The translations under genes and the position numbers were made by a program. The notes under the pieces were generated by a model. The model searched no databases. It worked only from the letters and a program-made list of their open reading frames with translations, and had not been told where the DNA came from. A stretch of 64,000 bases of DNA from Lojkania enalia (Eukaryota > Ascomycota > Dothideomycetes > Pleosporales), in NCBI GenBank assembly GCA_010094045.1, contig ML986629.1, forward strand, positions 186,001 through 250,000, read 5' to 3'. Of this stretch, positions 12,120 through 24,152 are shown piece by piece. Every line of letters starts with the position of its first letter. Within the stretch, counting starts at the first letter, position 1.

Positions 12120-15100
12120 TAACTAACACCTCTAAATATAACCCAGGGACTGGATGGAAACGCTGGTAATACGCCCGTATATAAGCTAAATTTACACCTA
12201 ACGGGGAATTAGCAACTATTACGCCTAATACCGGGGCTATAGTTATACTAGTTAACCGCTTATTTCTAATAAAATATATTCCTTATACGAAAGTACATCT
12301 TTTAAAAGGTAACCCGCTTAAACTAAGGGGTTTAGGCGATAATTTATACGATTCCTCCGCGTATACTATATTCTCTATCTACTTCCCCGCTACAACTATA
12401 AATAGGAAACTGATTTTAGCGCGGATCTATACCGAATTATATATTGTAAATAACTTAGAGCTAGGTATACTACTTAGTATAGATGTTATCGGGCCTAAAA
12501 GCTTTATTATTAACCTTAATAGATACTATATAATAATATGCTGTTACTAGAGCGCTATAATACCTATAATAGTAACTCCGAAGTTGCCCCTAATACGCCT
12601 AATAATACTGGTAGTAGTAGAAGATGTTCTTATCCCTACTAGAGCTACTTAATACGTGAGATTCCAACCTAAAGCTCTACTACTAGTAGAGGTAGACTTT
12701 AAATTTCGTGGGCAGCGTAACTATATATTAGGAGCTAGATTTTATAATACTATTCTTAACAATAAAACGAAATATATCTTATATAGAAATGATACTACCC
12801 GACTAGTCTATATTTAGCGATAGACTTAACTCGGATATATTTCTCTACTATATTTTAAAGGATGCACAAGAACTGACCCTTATATTACTCTATAAGCTAC
12901 TATTGGTAATCTACCTAAAGTATCCGAAATACTCTTATCTAATAGAGTTAACATGTATAGTATAAAAAGCTCTAATAATATTAAACGTCTAGCACCGATT
13001 ATAAAAGACTTCTTAAATCTTTTTACTAACCGTAGTACTACTATTAATATCCCGAGCGAATTATATATATATATCCCCTTAATTCTAGGCTAGGAAAATG
13101 TAAAATTAAATATTAAACCCTACCTCTTTACGCTTAATAAATAGAGGCTCGTTAATAAACTCTTTAATAAACTTCACCGAGAAGGAAAGATATTTTAGAT
13201 AAACTAAGATACGTATTTTAGATGCCCGGTCTTTATAGCTTAGAAGACGATTACTAATAAGGATGGTAATATCTCGTATAAAAGCCGACCTATAGTCGAC
13301 CTATAGACCCTAAATAATACTATAGTTAAAGATTTCTACCCGCTAAAGAAGTAATTAGATATTATCTAAGCAGTATAGGGTGCTACCTATATCTCTATTA
13401 TTAACAGAGTGAGTTTTTTCTACTAGTAGCTTATTGTAGAATAAGATCGATATAAACTTATAATAAATAGTTACTATAGATAAGAATTCTTGCACGTAGC
13501 GATTATAGGTTATATTAATAGTATTTAGCATGTGTAAAGATAAATGGAAAATATTATATAAGACTTTCTATTTGTCCGAGTTTATATAGACGATTTTATT
13601 ATCTTCTTAAACAGCTTTAAGGAATATAAACGCTATTTGCGGAAACTCTTCGAACGGCTTAACCATCTACGCTTCTTACTATTAGTTAAAAAGTACTACT
13701 TTAGTTACTCAAGCGCTATCCTTCTTAGATAGAAAGTTAATATACTTAAACTTTCTATAACTAATAAGCGTCTGGTAGTACTACGTAACCTAGAATTCCT
13801 AAAGACCGCCGCTATACTAGAAATATATATTAGTACTACAAATTTCCTCTATAATAAGACCGTCTATTATACTCAGCTTAGCAGTCTACTTTAGGATTTA
13901 AAAACTAAGCTGCTAAAGAGAGCCTCTTCTAGAAAGTTTAAGTATAAAAGGTTTAGAGAATCTATACTAATTATTAAAGATCCCGTACTAAAAGCAGCCT
14001 TTAATACGATATAAGAGTAGTTTCGGGAAAATACTATTCTATACTATATCGACCCCTATTAGCTAATTTACGGTAATGTCGACGCCTCTAAAGAATGGGG
14101 AATAGTAGGTTTCTTATACTATATCGTCGATAACCCTAAACTAATAATAGAGGATGTTTCTACTCCTGAAGGATTTAAGAATATAGAAAATAGCCCTACT
14201 ACGTGGCTGAAAAAAGTTAAGGATTTCTTTTAAGAATCTATCTAACCTATTCTTTTTCTCTCTAAACGTTTGTCGCCGGCTAAGAATAACTATTAGCTTA
14301 TAGAACTTAAAATATCTGCTGTAATATAGTTTATTAAGAAAACTAGGCACTTAATAGCTAGCGTGCTAAAGTATTACATTTTTATAGACTATTCTACTGT
14401 TATAGTTATAGCGTACTAAAAGTTCCTTATATTATTATTAGCGGACCGGTTAAACTTACGTCTTATCCGCTGTACCTAGTATCTACAATAGTTTCTAAAC
14501 CTTATTATAAGATACCGACTAGAACGTATATATTAGATACCTAATATACTCTCGCGCCTTAGCAGTATAATAAATCTAAGAGATATTAGTATAGATATAC
14601 TAGAAGACCTTAAATACGCTTATAGCATAACTATACAATAGAATAAAGACGAGTTATACCCCCTATATATTTCTATAACGCGAAGCTCCTATTAAACGGG
14701 TATTTAATATTCCGACTATACTTACTACTTTAATACCTCTCTTATTAGTATAACCGATAACTTTAAAAGCTGCTTAAAACAAGCTTACAACGAAGACACC
14801 TATTAGAGAAAAGTTAAGCTTATTATTCGCGGTGAAAGGGACGATAAAGAAGAACTAGATAGACTGTTTAGAGGCCTGAACTTTATCGAAAAAGATGGAC
14901 TAATTTTCTACTACGATAAACTCGACGGTATAAAACAACTATATATTCTAAAGGTTATAGTAAACGAAATATTCCAATCCGCGTATAATTAATAGTTTTA
15001 CTAAGGCTTCTATAGAACCTATAAATATATAAGGAACACGGTCTTTATTTAAAGGCTGGCAAAGCTCCTTAAAATATATATCTAATTCTACCCCGATTAT

Positions 15101-16300
15101 CTATAGAATTGTACTAAGTAGTATTAACTATATAGCAGTTTACAACTAATATCTAATCCTAGAGCCTTCTTTCTCGTTATTATAATTGATATTATTACTG
15201 GACTCCCTACTAGCAAATATAGCTTTAATACTCTACTAATAGCTACTTATAAAGAAATAAAAATGGTACTTTTTATACTAGGGATAATAGACTATTCAGC
15301 TGCTAAGTAGGGATCTACCCTTATTAAAGCTCTTATCGACTACGGATGGGGCTTACCGAAAGGTATTATCTCTAATAGAGACCTACGGTTCTTAAATAAG
15401 TTATAGAAGTATATATTTAAAAGCGTCGGCATATTATACTTAATATCTACCACCTAGTACCCTTAAACTAATAGTTAGTCTAAAAGAATTAACTAAACCG
15501 CTAAAATCGCGCTTTAATATTTCTATACTATAAATTCTAATATAGATTAGATAGAGGTACTACTGTTTATAAAATTTGTGATAAATATATCCTCTAATAT
15601 ATTAACGGGGGTTATACTATAATAACAACTTTAAGGCTTTAACTCTTATAACCTATTAGGAGCACTTAGCAAAATTCTGCATACTAATTATACTACTCTA
15701 TACTAGTAGTATTAAGATATAATATATAAGGCCCTCGCCTTTGTAAATATAAATATAAAGTACGCCTACGATCTTAAATATAAGCCTCTTAAGCTTAAGA
15801 TTAGAGACTGAGCTATACTAAAGTTCTACTATAGATACCGCGTCTACGGTTACTTAAATTAAAAACTAGACGCTTAGCGTTCTATACTATTAAAAATTAT
15901 CGATAAGGTTAGTAAGAATACTTACTAATTTAAGCTTCTAGAAACTCTAAAGATTTATCTAGTCGTATCTATATTATAACTAGAACCTATCCTAAAGAGT
16001 ATAGACCCTTTTAAACGTACTATTAAACTTTAACAAGCCCTAGTTAAGGCTATAGATAAAGAAGTACTATTTTATAAAATAGAACAACTCCTAGTATAAA
16101 GACTTAACAAGTATAGCAGTAGACCGAAATATCTAGTACGCTGGAAAGGTTAGGGAAGTATATATAACACCTAGTATAATATAAACAACCTTAAAAAGGC
16201 TAAGAAACTTATTATAGCTTATAACCGCGATTACTTTAAAACTCTAGATAAGGCTTAGATCTATAAAAACCTCTAGAAAAAGAACAAATTAGTATATATA
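12120..16300 (+). pseudogene. retrotransposon pol relic: protease, RT, RNase H, integrase, chromodomain
   Basis: One frame carries all enzymatic domains. The protease active site is at 12227, reading NTGA instead of DTGA. The reverse transcriptase runs about 13090-13800 with YIDD at 13583-13594. RNase H spans about 14040-14560, with its first Asp in VDASKEWG near 14078. The integrase zinc-binding region (about 14960-15060) has Tyr where His is usual, and the catalytic core includes Asp at 15188 and an NRD block at 15374 where DRD is expected. The C-terminal chromodomain (about 16100-16260) contains KYLVRWKG. His-to-Tyr, Asp-to-Asn and Gln/Trp-to-stop changes are what C-to-T change on either strand would produce. 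The polyprotein is not functional. Confidence 0.9.
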
Positions 16301-16833
16301 AGTATAAGAATAAGAAGATCTGCTAGGATTTAAACTAGCAGTAGATACTTAGATATAAGACCTGAAAGGTTATCTTCTATACTACCTCCGATAGCCTAAT
16401 AGCTAGAAAAGGCGTCTTTAAACTAACAACCGCTAATAGATAAACCTTTAAGTAAAATATCTAGCGAAATTAGGTATTTAAGACCACGCCGCCTAATATA
16501 GGTAGAAATACCTGTAAGATAGTAATATCTTCCCTATTAACCTATCTATTTAGAGCTCTTCAGCGTTATAGGCGTAATTATTAGTAAGTACCTTTACTAT
16601 AATAACTTAAATAGTAAAAGGCGTAAAGTATATACCCCTTTTTTAGCTAGTACTTCTATCGCCTTTACCTACCAGTATTACCTACCGCTTTTACCTGCCT
16701 CCATCGCTATAAATAGATAAACAGCCTCTCTCCATCTAAAAATTAACCCTTACTTCTTACTACCTTTAAGCTAAACGCTAAAATCCTATATTATCCTAAA
16801 CTATACAACTAGAGTTATTATAATTATATAACC

Positions 16834-19800
16834 CTTCTAATAGCATCCTCTATAATAAACGAGACTGCTTAAGTAGAAAATGTAACTAGTCCTTAAATTA
16901 ACTAAGGCGTTTCTATACCCGCTAATAAGAACAAAACTACTATATCTAAACTAGTAACCGAAAGTTACTTAGGTAATAATATAGATAGTAAGAGAACTAT
17001 TCTAAAAATGCAAGTTATACTTAACTAGCCTAAATTATCTCTAGCGCCGGATGTTCTAGAAGTATACTTATATACTATCCCTATAATGGTTGGTAAGATA
17101 GGATAGATTAGACTTGATAAAGATACTATTAAAGAAGAATGGATTACGCGATATAAGGAGTATAACACCCTAGTAGAGGCCTATAGAGAACTGAGGAAAT
17201 ACGCTATCTAATGCGATGTTATTAGTAGGATAGTAATAGAAAAATTATTAAACCTATCCGCTGAAAATAATATACTTAAAATAAAAGACTATACTTCCCT
17301 AGATAAGAATATAATAGTAGTTATATTAGATATAGTTAGTTTTACGCTAGCGGCGTCGGCATAAGTAGTTTAAGTAGAAGGGTAAGAGCTTAAGCTTCTA
17401 GATATTAGTCTTATATAGCGATCGAAAGATAAGGACTCGGTTCTTATATTTACTACCTAGGATTATGACGTAAATTAAGTATTATACCCAATTTAAAATT
17501 TTCTAAATAAAGTTTAGTCTTTAGTTCTCGAACTTTCTACTAAAGTAACTAAAGTATAGTAATAAAAATCTATCTTTAATATCTCTAACGACTGTATATA
17601 TTAGGCTAAAACTATACTAGGAGGACTCTAGCTAGCTAACGTTTTAACAGTATATAAGAAACGTACAGAACTACTAAAAAATTGCAAAAATATAGTAGAA
17701 ATCGCTAATCCTGGAGAATTCCCTAGCATTATTTTAAAGCTCCCTACAGCCCTAATAACTCTAAAATATACTACTATTACGCCTGTAGATTCTTCTACAG
17801 TAGAATTATCGCGAAACCTACTTTCTACTAAAATTAAGATTCCCGCTGAAATTTCTTCTGTAGTATAAAACTATCTAAAAACAAGGATAATATAGAATCT
17901 TACCAATCCTGAAAAACCTAAGAAACGATTGTATAACGCTGTAAGGATACGTAGTAACGCCTACTAATATACTAGTAGCAAATTTAGAAAATATATTATT
18001 CTATATAGGAACACTGTAATAAATAAAAAATGGAAAAGCTAGATATTATTTCTCGTATTTACTTATACATTGCTACTTGTTATATAACTTAATATACCCT
18101 TAAACTATAACAGCAACCTCCTTAAAAAATGTAGAATACTATATAGTACTAGATAAATAGTCTACGCCTTAATAGACGTTAATTAGTGTTCTAAGTATAA
18201 GAAAAATAACTGGTCTGAACCCCTTAAATATTTCTACCCCTAGAGGACTATTATTTACGCTCTTTATACTGGCTGGATAGTTAATTAGGACGGAAATATT
18301 TACAACCTGTAAGATGTTACTATTAACTACTTAGGCGAAGATTAGAAATTTAATAATATTAACAGTATCGCGTTTAAGGGATTCTAATAGTAGAAAGGAA
18401 AATGCTAGTAGAAACTATTACCGTTTTAAACTATAGAAGAAGTATAGAAAGGCCTTAAATTATTTATAAAGAAGAAAGGGTCCGCCGCGCTTTTATTTAG
18501 CGATATTCTAGTCAACTCTATATAACTAGTAGCTGACCTGGATAGCTGCGAAGATAATAAGATAATCCCCTATAATCTAGTAATATCAGCTTTACTCTTA
18601 CTACCTAATAAGAATATACTAATAAAGCTAAATACTCGAAAACTAATTTACTAGAACTACAGGTTAAGTAAGTATACTAAGCCCTTAATATAAAAAGGAA
18701 AAGATATCCTCGCAGCATTCTATTATAAACGTTTCCTTTTATATTTCCCCTCTATTACAATAAAATATAAGAAATTAAAAGGAGTTATAGAAGCTATTAT
18801 TAACTTGGTCGTTTATATATAAAAGAATAGGTACCTGGTAGGTTTTAATATTAAAACTAATTACTTATTACTCTTAGATATTACCGACTATTATAAAGGA
18901 GTTCTACTTAACAGCCTTTTCTGCGACCTAGGTAAACAGAACCCTAAAGTCTCCTAATCTATCAACTATATATTTCTAGTAAAACTTACTACTGTAAATA
19001 AAAATTATAATCTAAATAAATTCGATATTAATATACTTAATAGTATTTTTATAGTAGATATCCTGGTATAAGAGTTTAGAGAAATCCCGTTAGTAGACTT
19101 CTACCATAATATAATTAAAGACCCAGCCGCTACTACTCGCCTAACCTTTATTAGTACGGATATTACTAATATTAGGTGATACGCCGACCTAAGTATAGCC
19201 GTAGTAGAAATTGCCTACTAACAATTTCTTACTTTTACTAACTATAAGCTACAAGTCTATCTTTAGTTTAAATACGACCTAGAACTATTCTATAGTACTA
19301 TTTAAAAAGTACTAGTACTAATATCTAGCGATAAAGTCTTAGTACGAAAAGACGATATATATAATATATGAGATGCCGCCTATAACCTCCCTCTTAGTAT
19401 CTTATAAAAGATAAAAGAAGGCCGCGCTATTCTAAATATCGAAAATTTCAACAAATTTACGCCCTTTACAATTAACCTAACAGCCTTCTATACCGAATAT
19501 CTTAGCTTGTTTAAGCCCTAGCTTAGAGAAATAAGTCTAAAAACGGAAGTTATTAGAATCTTACTTAGATTTTACTCCCGTAAGGACGCTGAGTGATACT
19601 ATATTATATAGCAGCTAGAATAGGTATAATAAGACTTATAGATATACTACCGGAAGAATCTAACTAAAGAAATAGTATTTGCTGTTAGTACCGTTCTTAC
19701 CCTTAGAATGCGGGGCTATCTATAAAACTTTAAGCTCTAGAGATATTAACTTAACTTATAGAACCTTCGAGAAGTAGGAAATATAAATAACTAGACTATT

Positions 19801-20328
19801 AACGATAGGAAATTTATCCCGCCTATATTAAGTAGAATAGTATATTCCCGCGCTATTCTTCTAATAAGACTAGTTGATAATATAAACGTTGTAGACCCGA
19901 ATACTATTATTACCGTAAATATCCTAATTAATAATATACGTCTCGCTCAGCGTAAACTTTAGATCTCAAATTACTAGAATATCAGCTCTAGTACATCTTC
20001 CTACAACTAGATTTATTACGACGACACGCGTGAAATTTGGAACTTTCTTAATACTAGTAGTATACCTAGTAATAATAGTCAACCCGCTCCTATATATAAT
20101 TATACCTTACGAAAAAGGAAGCCTGTTATAATGTTAAACAAGTTAGTAAAGAAAATAAAAAAGGTGGAAAGCGGGTAATAGACAGGGGAAGAACCTACTA
20201 AACTATTATCTAAAGGCTTAGACTCAGATAAAGAGATAAATTCTGATAAAGATAAGTTAGATAGTAGTATAGATAAGTCTAAAGAGCTCTATAATAGTTC
20301 TTACTAAACTTCCTACTACTACCACTGA
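16834..20328 (+). pseudogene. long unrecognised reading frame between pol and the 3' LTR (ORF3)
   Basis: A single frame of about 1,165 codons follows the chromodomain and ends at TGA 20326-20328, just before the polypurine tract. It is interrupted by TAG, TAA and a few TGA codons, but wherever I followed it (16834-17470, 17587-19800, 19900-20328) the same frame stays protein-like. It has mixed charged and hydrophobic residues, one strongly hydrophobic stretch near 18043-18090, and a Lys/Ser/Asp-rich C-terminal end. I recognise no family. It could be an envelope-like or accessory product, a captured host gene, or a second element whose ends I cannot see. The frame and position are observed; the function is unknown. 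Confidence 0.55.
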
Positions 20329-20362
20329 TGAAACTAGATGAGAAAGGGAGGGCTAGTAGAAA

Positions 20363-20488
20363 TGGTACGGAACCTACTGCTAACTAGCGGGCTTGGCAGC
20401 GATACTATATAGGGTAGCTTAAGTACTAGAGAAGAAGAATAATAATACGATACTTCTTTGATCTATGTCTTCGTGCCGAACCATATCA
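20363..20488 (+). repeat. 3' LTR (126 bp)
   Basis: Begins TGGTACGG and ends CATATCA, keeping the TG...CA termini. It is followed by the GTACT target duplication and preceded by a polypurine tract. Confidence 0.93.
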
Positions 20489-21282
20489 GTACTTATTATA
20501 CCTCTTATAGCTTCTTAATATAGGTTACTTCTCGCCGTTAAAGTAAGCGTATAGTAGTTAGATTAAGAGCCTAATCCGCGACTATATTAATTATATTATA
20601 AAGCTTAAGTTCTTTCTAGCTTTCTATACTGCCTACTAATAATTAATTATAAAGGATAATATCCGCGCAAGCTTTTAAGGGGCTGGTTTAGTTCTATATA
20701 ATCTAGAAGTAGTAATATTAAAGCTTAATATGAAGTTTTGTATGCTAATACTACCTACGCTAGAGGTTCTTATATAGGAAGCTAAAACACTAAGTAACCA
20801 GCGTAAATTAGAGGCTTAATTAATATTAATTCGCGATTAGATTCGAAGGTATAAAAGCTTATTACCTGCTTCTATTATTACAGCAATTAATCAGCTCAAA
20901 AAAGGTGCTGAGGTAATGCTTCATTCAGCTACATTACTGAAGGGTCGAGTCGCTAGCCTTGAGAAAGTAAATAAGGCTGCTATAACGCGTAAACAGCGTA
21001 AAAAGAAGCGGATTCAGAAGCAAGGCACCTTATTAAAAGCAGAGGGAGAGGAGATTATTGCTTAAATGGCGGTTGAGCAGCAGTTAGAGGGCGAAATACG
21101 TTAAGGTAAGGCGCGATTAGGTGCGAGTCGGCAGGCTTCTATACGCTGCAGTCGCTGCAGAGAGACTAGGCATAACTTACGTACGTGCGAGAAGGGTGCT
21201 ATAGATACTACTTAATTGAGGATATATATTATATTTGTAGTATTTTAATACGTTGTGAAAATATATCGCTAGAATGGTCGAA

Positions 21283-21320
21283 AAAGTTGATAAGGTGGCG
21301 CGCTCGCTTACCACTTACGT
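21283..21320 (-). repeat. right terminal inverted repeat of the pogo-type element
   Basis: Reverse-complement partner of 6378-6415, ending CCACTTACGT and followed by TA. Confidence 0.92.
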
Positions 21321-21454
21321 TATATACTTGCATTTTCTTATGTTATCTATCTCTATAATGCCATTTCTTAGCCTATACTTCCATATGTATCTTATGGAAG
21401 TCTAGGACTAGGGATGGGATTTCAGAAACCATGCATATTACCATGGCCCAAGAC

Positions 21455-22170
21455 TTAGATGCTTGCACACATTGCATGAAGCCTGGTTGAGCTATTTGGA
21501 AAGACCCATTCGTCTCGATAATCAAGTCGCACAGACTTTGTCTTGTCGTCTACGGCTGCATAATAATGAACCTTGACATCTTGCGCCTTTTCCGAGATGT
21601 AATTAACACGACAATAATAATCCGTTGTAGTCAGTCTTGTTGGAAGTAGTTTTAAGCAATGAAAGGCCGCAGTGATCGAACCAGGGATGATGGCCTGACA
21701 GTTATATTTATCTCCAAAGAGTGTCGCCGAGGGAAGCACCCAAAAAGATATCACTGTACATGTGTGATCCTTCGTCACCTTTTGAAGTGTCTCGTAGCCA
21801 TTACTTGGTATTCCCGTCATAGTATCAACGTATTTTGAGGAAACTTTCTGCTTCATAATTAACTTCATATCACAATTATGCCACAAAGCGAGCGCGGTAT
21901 AAATCACCCACAATCGTTATCTAGAAAGGGGATCTCACCAGCCCTGTTTTCGATCCATTCATCGTTGAACATGGCATACCATATGGGACTGACACTGCGC
22001 AAAATGCTAGAAGAAACTAGGGTCCGCCGTTGCTGGGGACTAACGAGAGAAGCTACGTCGCCATGCTCGTGTAGGGTTATGGCCGGGTGGGCGTTCGTTT
22101 CGGAGGAAATGGTTAGGCTATTTGAGGAAGCCATTGTATACCAATGTGCATTGATTCTGAGAGTGGTCAT
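21455..22170 (-). pseudogene. BTB/POZ domain protein, broken by a frameshift
   Basis: From ATG 22168-22170 the first frame encodes the N-terminal half of a BTB/POZ domain. It has HPAITLHEHGDV, a basic run, then LVSSSILRSVSPIWYAMFNDEW and EIPFLDND, matching the fungal BTB pattern of GDV...V-S-LR-SP-F-MF-E...LPDDD. It stops at TGA about 21904. An overlapping frame (21913-21455) continues with VIYTALALWHN, where the next BTB helix is expected, and then about 125 residues I do not recognise. A single-base shift near 21905-21913 would join the two. It could also be an intron I failed to place, or two fused relics. It lies next to the transposon block, a usual place for decay. Confidence 0.5.
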
Positions 22171-24152
22171 GAGTTGGGGGGAGTCAAGCTGGATGTACGA
22201 AGGGTAGGACGTGAGCTATATATTTTGCTGGAAGTACGGTGAGCGAGAATCCACTTGAGAAGAATGGAGACCTGCGGCGCGTTGGAATAAAGGTGGAAAT
22301 GAAAGCGACTAGAACCTTTGAAGCTAAGGTGACCTATGCTAATACTAGTTGGGGGCAACATCGTTCGGGTACGACTTCCATTCTGCATTGACTGCGCTCA
22401 AATAAACATCTTGATGTGATTTTGCACATTTGTATAGCTAGATGCGATAATGATTCTGTCCAAAATTTACGGGTTTCAGCCTTCGACACTAAGCTCAAAC
22501 CGTTATGTAACCTTGCTCAACAGATTTATGCTGTACACGATGAGATAAGTGATCTCGAGGAAATTCGATACGGAGAACGTTGATAGGGTCAGCTGGCGAT
22601 GCTATTGCCCGGGGTGCAAGAATTAGGAAAGATCGCAATTCTGGGCACGGTTGTTGAATAGAATTCAATGCAGGTAATTGGATAGGAAATGCTGCCTCGA
22701 TCAAGTCCTGTTCAACGCATCCGGTTGGTTTAGTTCCAATAATAAATGACTCGCTTATAGAGAGGACCAATGATATTACTCATGTCTTCGAAAGGAATCA
22801 CACATTTCAATCTGGGCTTGGCCTTATTGATCACGGAAATAGCACATTTCTTACAATACAAGCAATTTCGGCGTAGAACGTGATAGCATTCTATTGAACC
22901 TCAATTTAGACAAATACGGATATAAGGCTTTCCTTGCTGGTGTAGAGGGGACGTTCTGAGATGTTTCCGAACGCTGAGGATGAGTAAATTTTGATGGATG
23001 GCTCCCCGATTTGGGAAGATTCTGCTAAAGGACGGGCTAAGACGTTAAGGGCCAAATTAGTGATTCGCTGCCCTCGGCGATATAGTAAAGAACCCGAAAT
23101 ACTGTGAGTTGTTTCGAATCAAGTTTAGTGCCTTTGATTAATTGTGACAGATGTGCGCAGTGGCCCCTCGGGAGATCGTCGCTAAACACAAAAAGGAGGC
23201 TTTCACAATCCTCATTTTATTGTCCCCTTTATGTCAGACCTAGAGATTTGGATATTGGAACACATTCTTATTCGCCAAGTGTTATATGAATTTGCAGGCT
23301 GCTGCCTCGATATCCAAAAAAAAAAAAAAAAAAAATCTTAAGGCTCGCACAAGCAATTCTTGCAACAATGAACATTGGCCTACACGCGATAGGAAATCTA
23401 GTACGGATGATTAGTTGATTTTGCAGAAAAGAAACATTGTAGATCACGTGCCAAGTGGTTGCAGCTGGATCGCGTTCTTATGGACACATGACTAGTAATA
23501 TCTCCCCACTCGCCACAGCATTGCACGTTATCTTGCCAATTTCGGGGCAAGGAGGCGCCCAGTCAGTAGAGCCTATCTAGGTAAAGACTTATCACAGGAC
23601 TCCCACCTACCATAAGTATTTGATGCCAATCTGATAAACTCGCCTGACTGCAGAGGCTACATGATATCTCAGGAATGCGACTCGAAAAGCGCACTCACCG
23701 CTCGCGGAATAATGCTTCTTTGTTTTCACAGCGGTCCTGTCAAAGCATGATTCCTTGTTACACAAATGAGCATGTGTTTTGCCATACCTCGGCGTCTATT
23801 CGTGCTGAGTAAATTTCTCACACCGCTCCCCTTTTCCAACCAAGAATCCATCTGACGGGGCACCGTTTCCACTACTTTTGTATCAACCACTAATCTCGTT
23901 ATAATAATATCATTCTAGCTGTGGCCTTGAACCTTAATATCCTTTGACGCTGGTCGTTCTGCTGGTCAGTTCACCGAAGCCCAGGTCTAAACGAGTCATT
24001 GCTCACTACTACACCAGTCGAAAGTGTCTCGTAAGGACGACGTTAATTCTCATTACGGCTGTGTATACCGCCTGAGAACGGTCGACTGCCTACCACATCA
24101 TGTTTTGTGCTCGACCTCTACGACAGGGTAGCCAAGGCGTTGTGCTGCCACT
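22171..24152. other. gene-poor stretch with a 20-A tract
   Basis: No convincing gene is seen in about 2 kb. Small ORFs (22495-22770 minus, 23104-23289 plus) have no recognisable pattern. A run of 20 adenines at 23316-23335 might be the tail of an old retroposed copy, but I can find neither a source body nor flanking duplication. Confidence 0.45.

Larger units (their letters stand above)
7370..20488 (+). mobile_element. 13.1-kb Ty3-type LTR retrotransposon (chromovirus) with extra reading frames, RIP-inactivated
   Basis: Two 126-bp LTRs (7370-7495, 20363-20488) bound the element, and GTACT flanks it on both sides (7365-7369, 20489-20493). A primer-binding-like TGGTAGC occurs at 7499-7505, matching the complement of initiator tRNA-Met 3' ends, and a purine-rich tract (AGAAAGGGAGGG, 20341-20352) precedes the right LTR. 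The interior encodes, in order, gag, aspartic protease, reverse transcriptase, RNase H, integrase and a chromodomain, which is the Ty3/Metaviridae chromovirus order. gag and pol lie in different frames. Total length 13,119 bp is large for such short LTRs. About 2.9 kb lie before the clear gag region and about 3.9 kb after pol, the latter mostly one long reading frame. Confidence 0.93.
6442..21215 (+). pseudogene. pogo/Fot1-type DDE transposase, two pieces (6442-7369 and 20494-21215)
   Basis: The two pieces join in frame at the retrotransposon target site and total 1,650 nt, close to the 542-residue Fot1 transposase. In order they show an N-terminal helix-turn-helix-like region (around 6480-6800), the first catalytic block (near 6946, Asp replaced by Asn), a SERRSRLKAI-type block (near 7000), an AIPPFIIF-type block (near 7090) and a second catalytic block near 7290, also without its Asp. 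The insertion falls inside the family's conserved Leu-Leu-(Gln)-Pro-Leu-Asp region, and the reading resumes correctly after it. The C-terminus carries a CX2CX4HX4C zinc knuckle (21147-21188) and ends at TAA 21213-21215. Most internal stops sit where Gln or Trp codons would become stops by C-to-T change on either strand. Confidence 0.9.
6378..21320 (+). mobile_element. Fot1/pogo-type DNA transposon, split by a retrotransposon and inactivated by RIP
   Basis: The element is bounded by 38-bp terminal inverted repeats (6378-6415 and 21283-21320) that differ at three positions, all transitions. TA dinucleotides at 6376-6377 and 21321-21322 are the target duplication expected of the Tc1/mariner superfamily. 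Removing the inserted retrotransposon (7370-20488) and one copy of its 5-bp target duplication leaves about 1.82 kb, the normal size of Fot1-like elements. The interior encodes a pogo-type transposase full of TAG/TAA stops. The first catalytic Asp region reads FNKAGF where the family has an Asp, so the copy is dead. Family placement rests on visible transposase motifs and the C-terminal zinc knuckle. Confidence 0.93.

Noticed and set aside
23316..23335. A20 tract considered as the tail of a LINE/SINE insertion
   Set aside because: No body with reverse transcriptase or Pol III promoter upstream and no flanking duplication.
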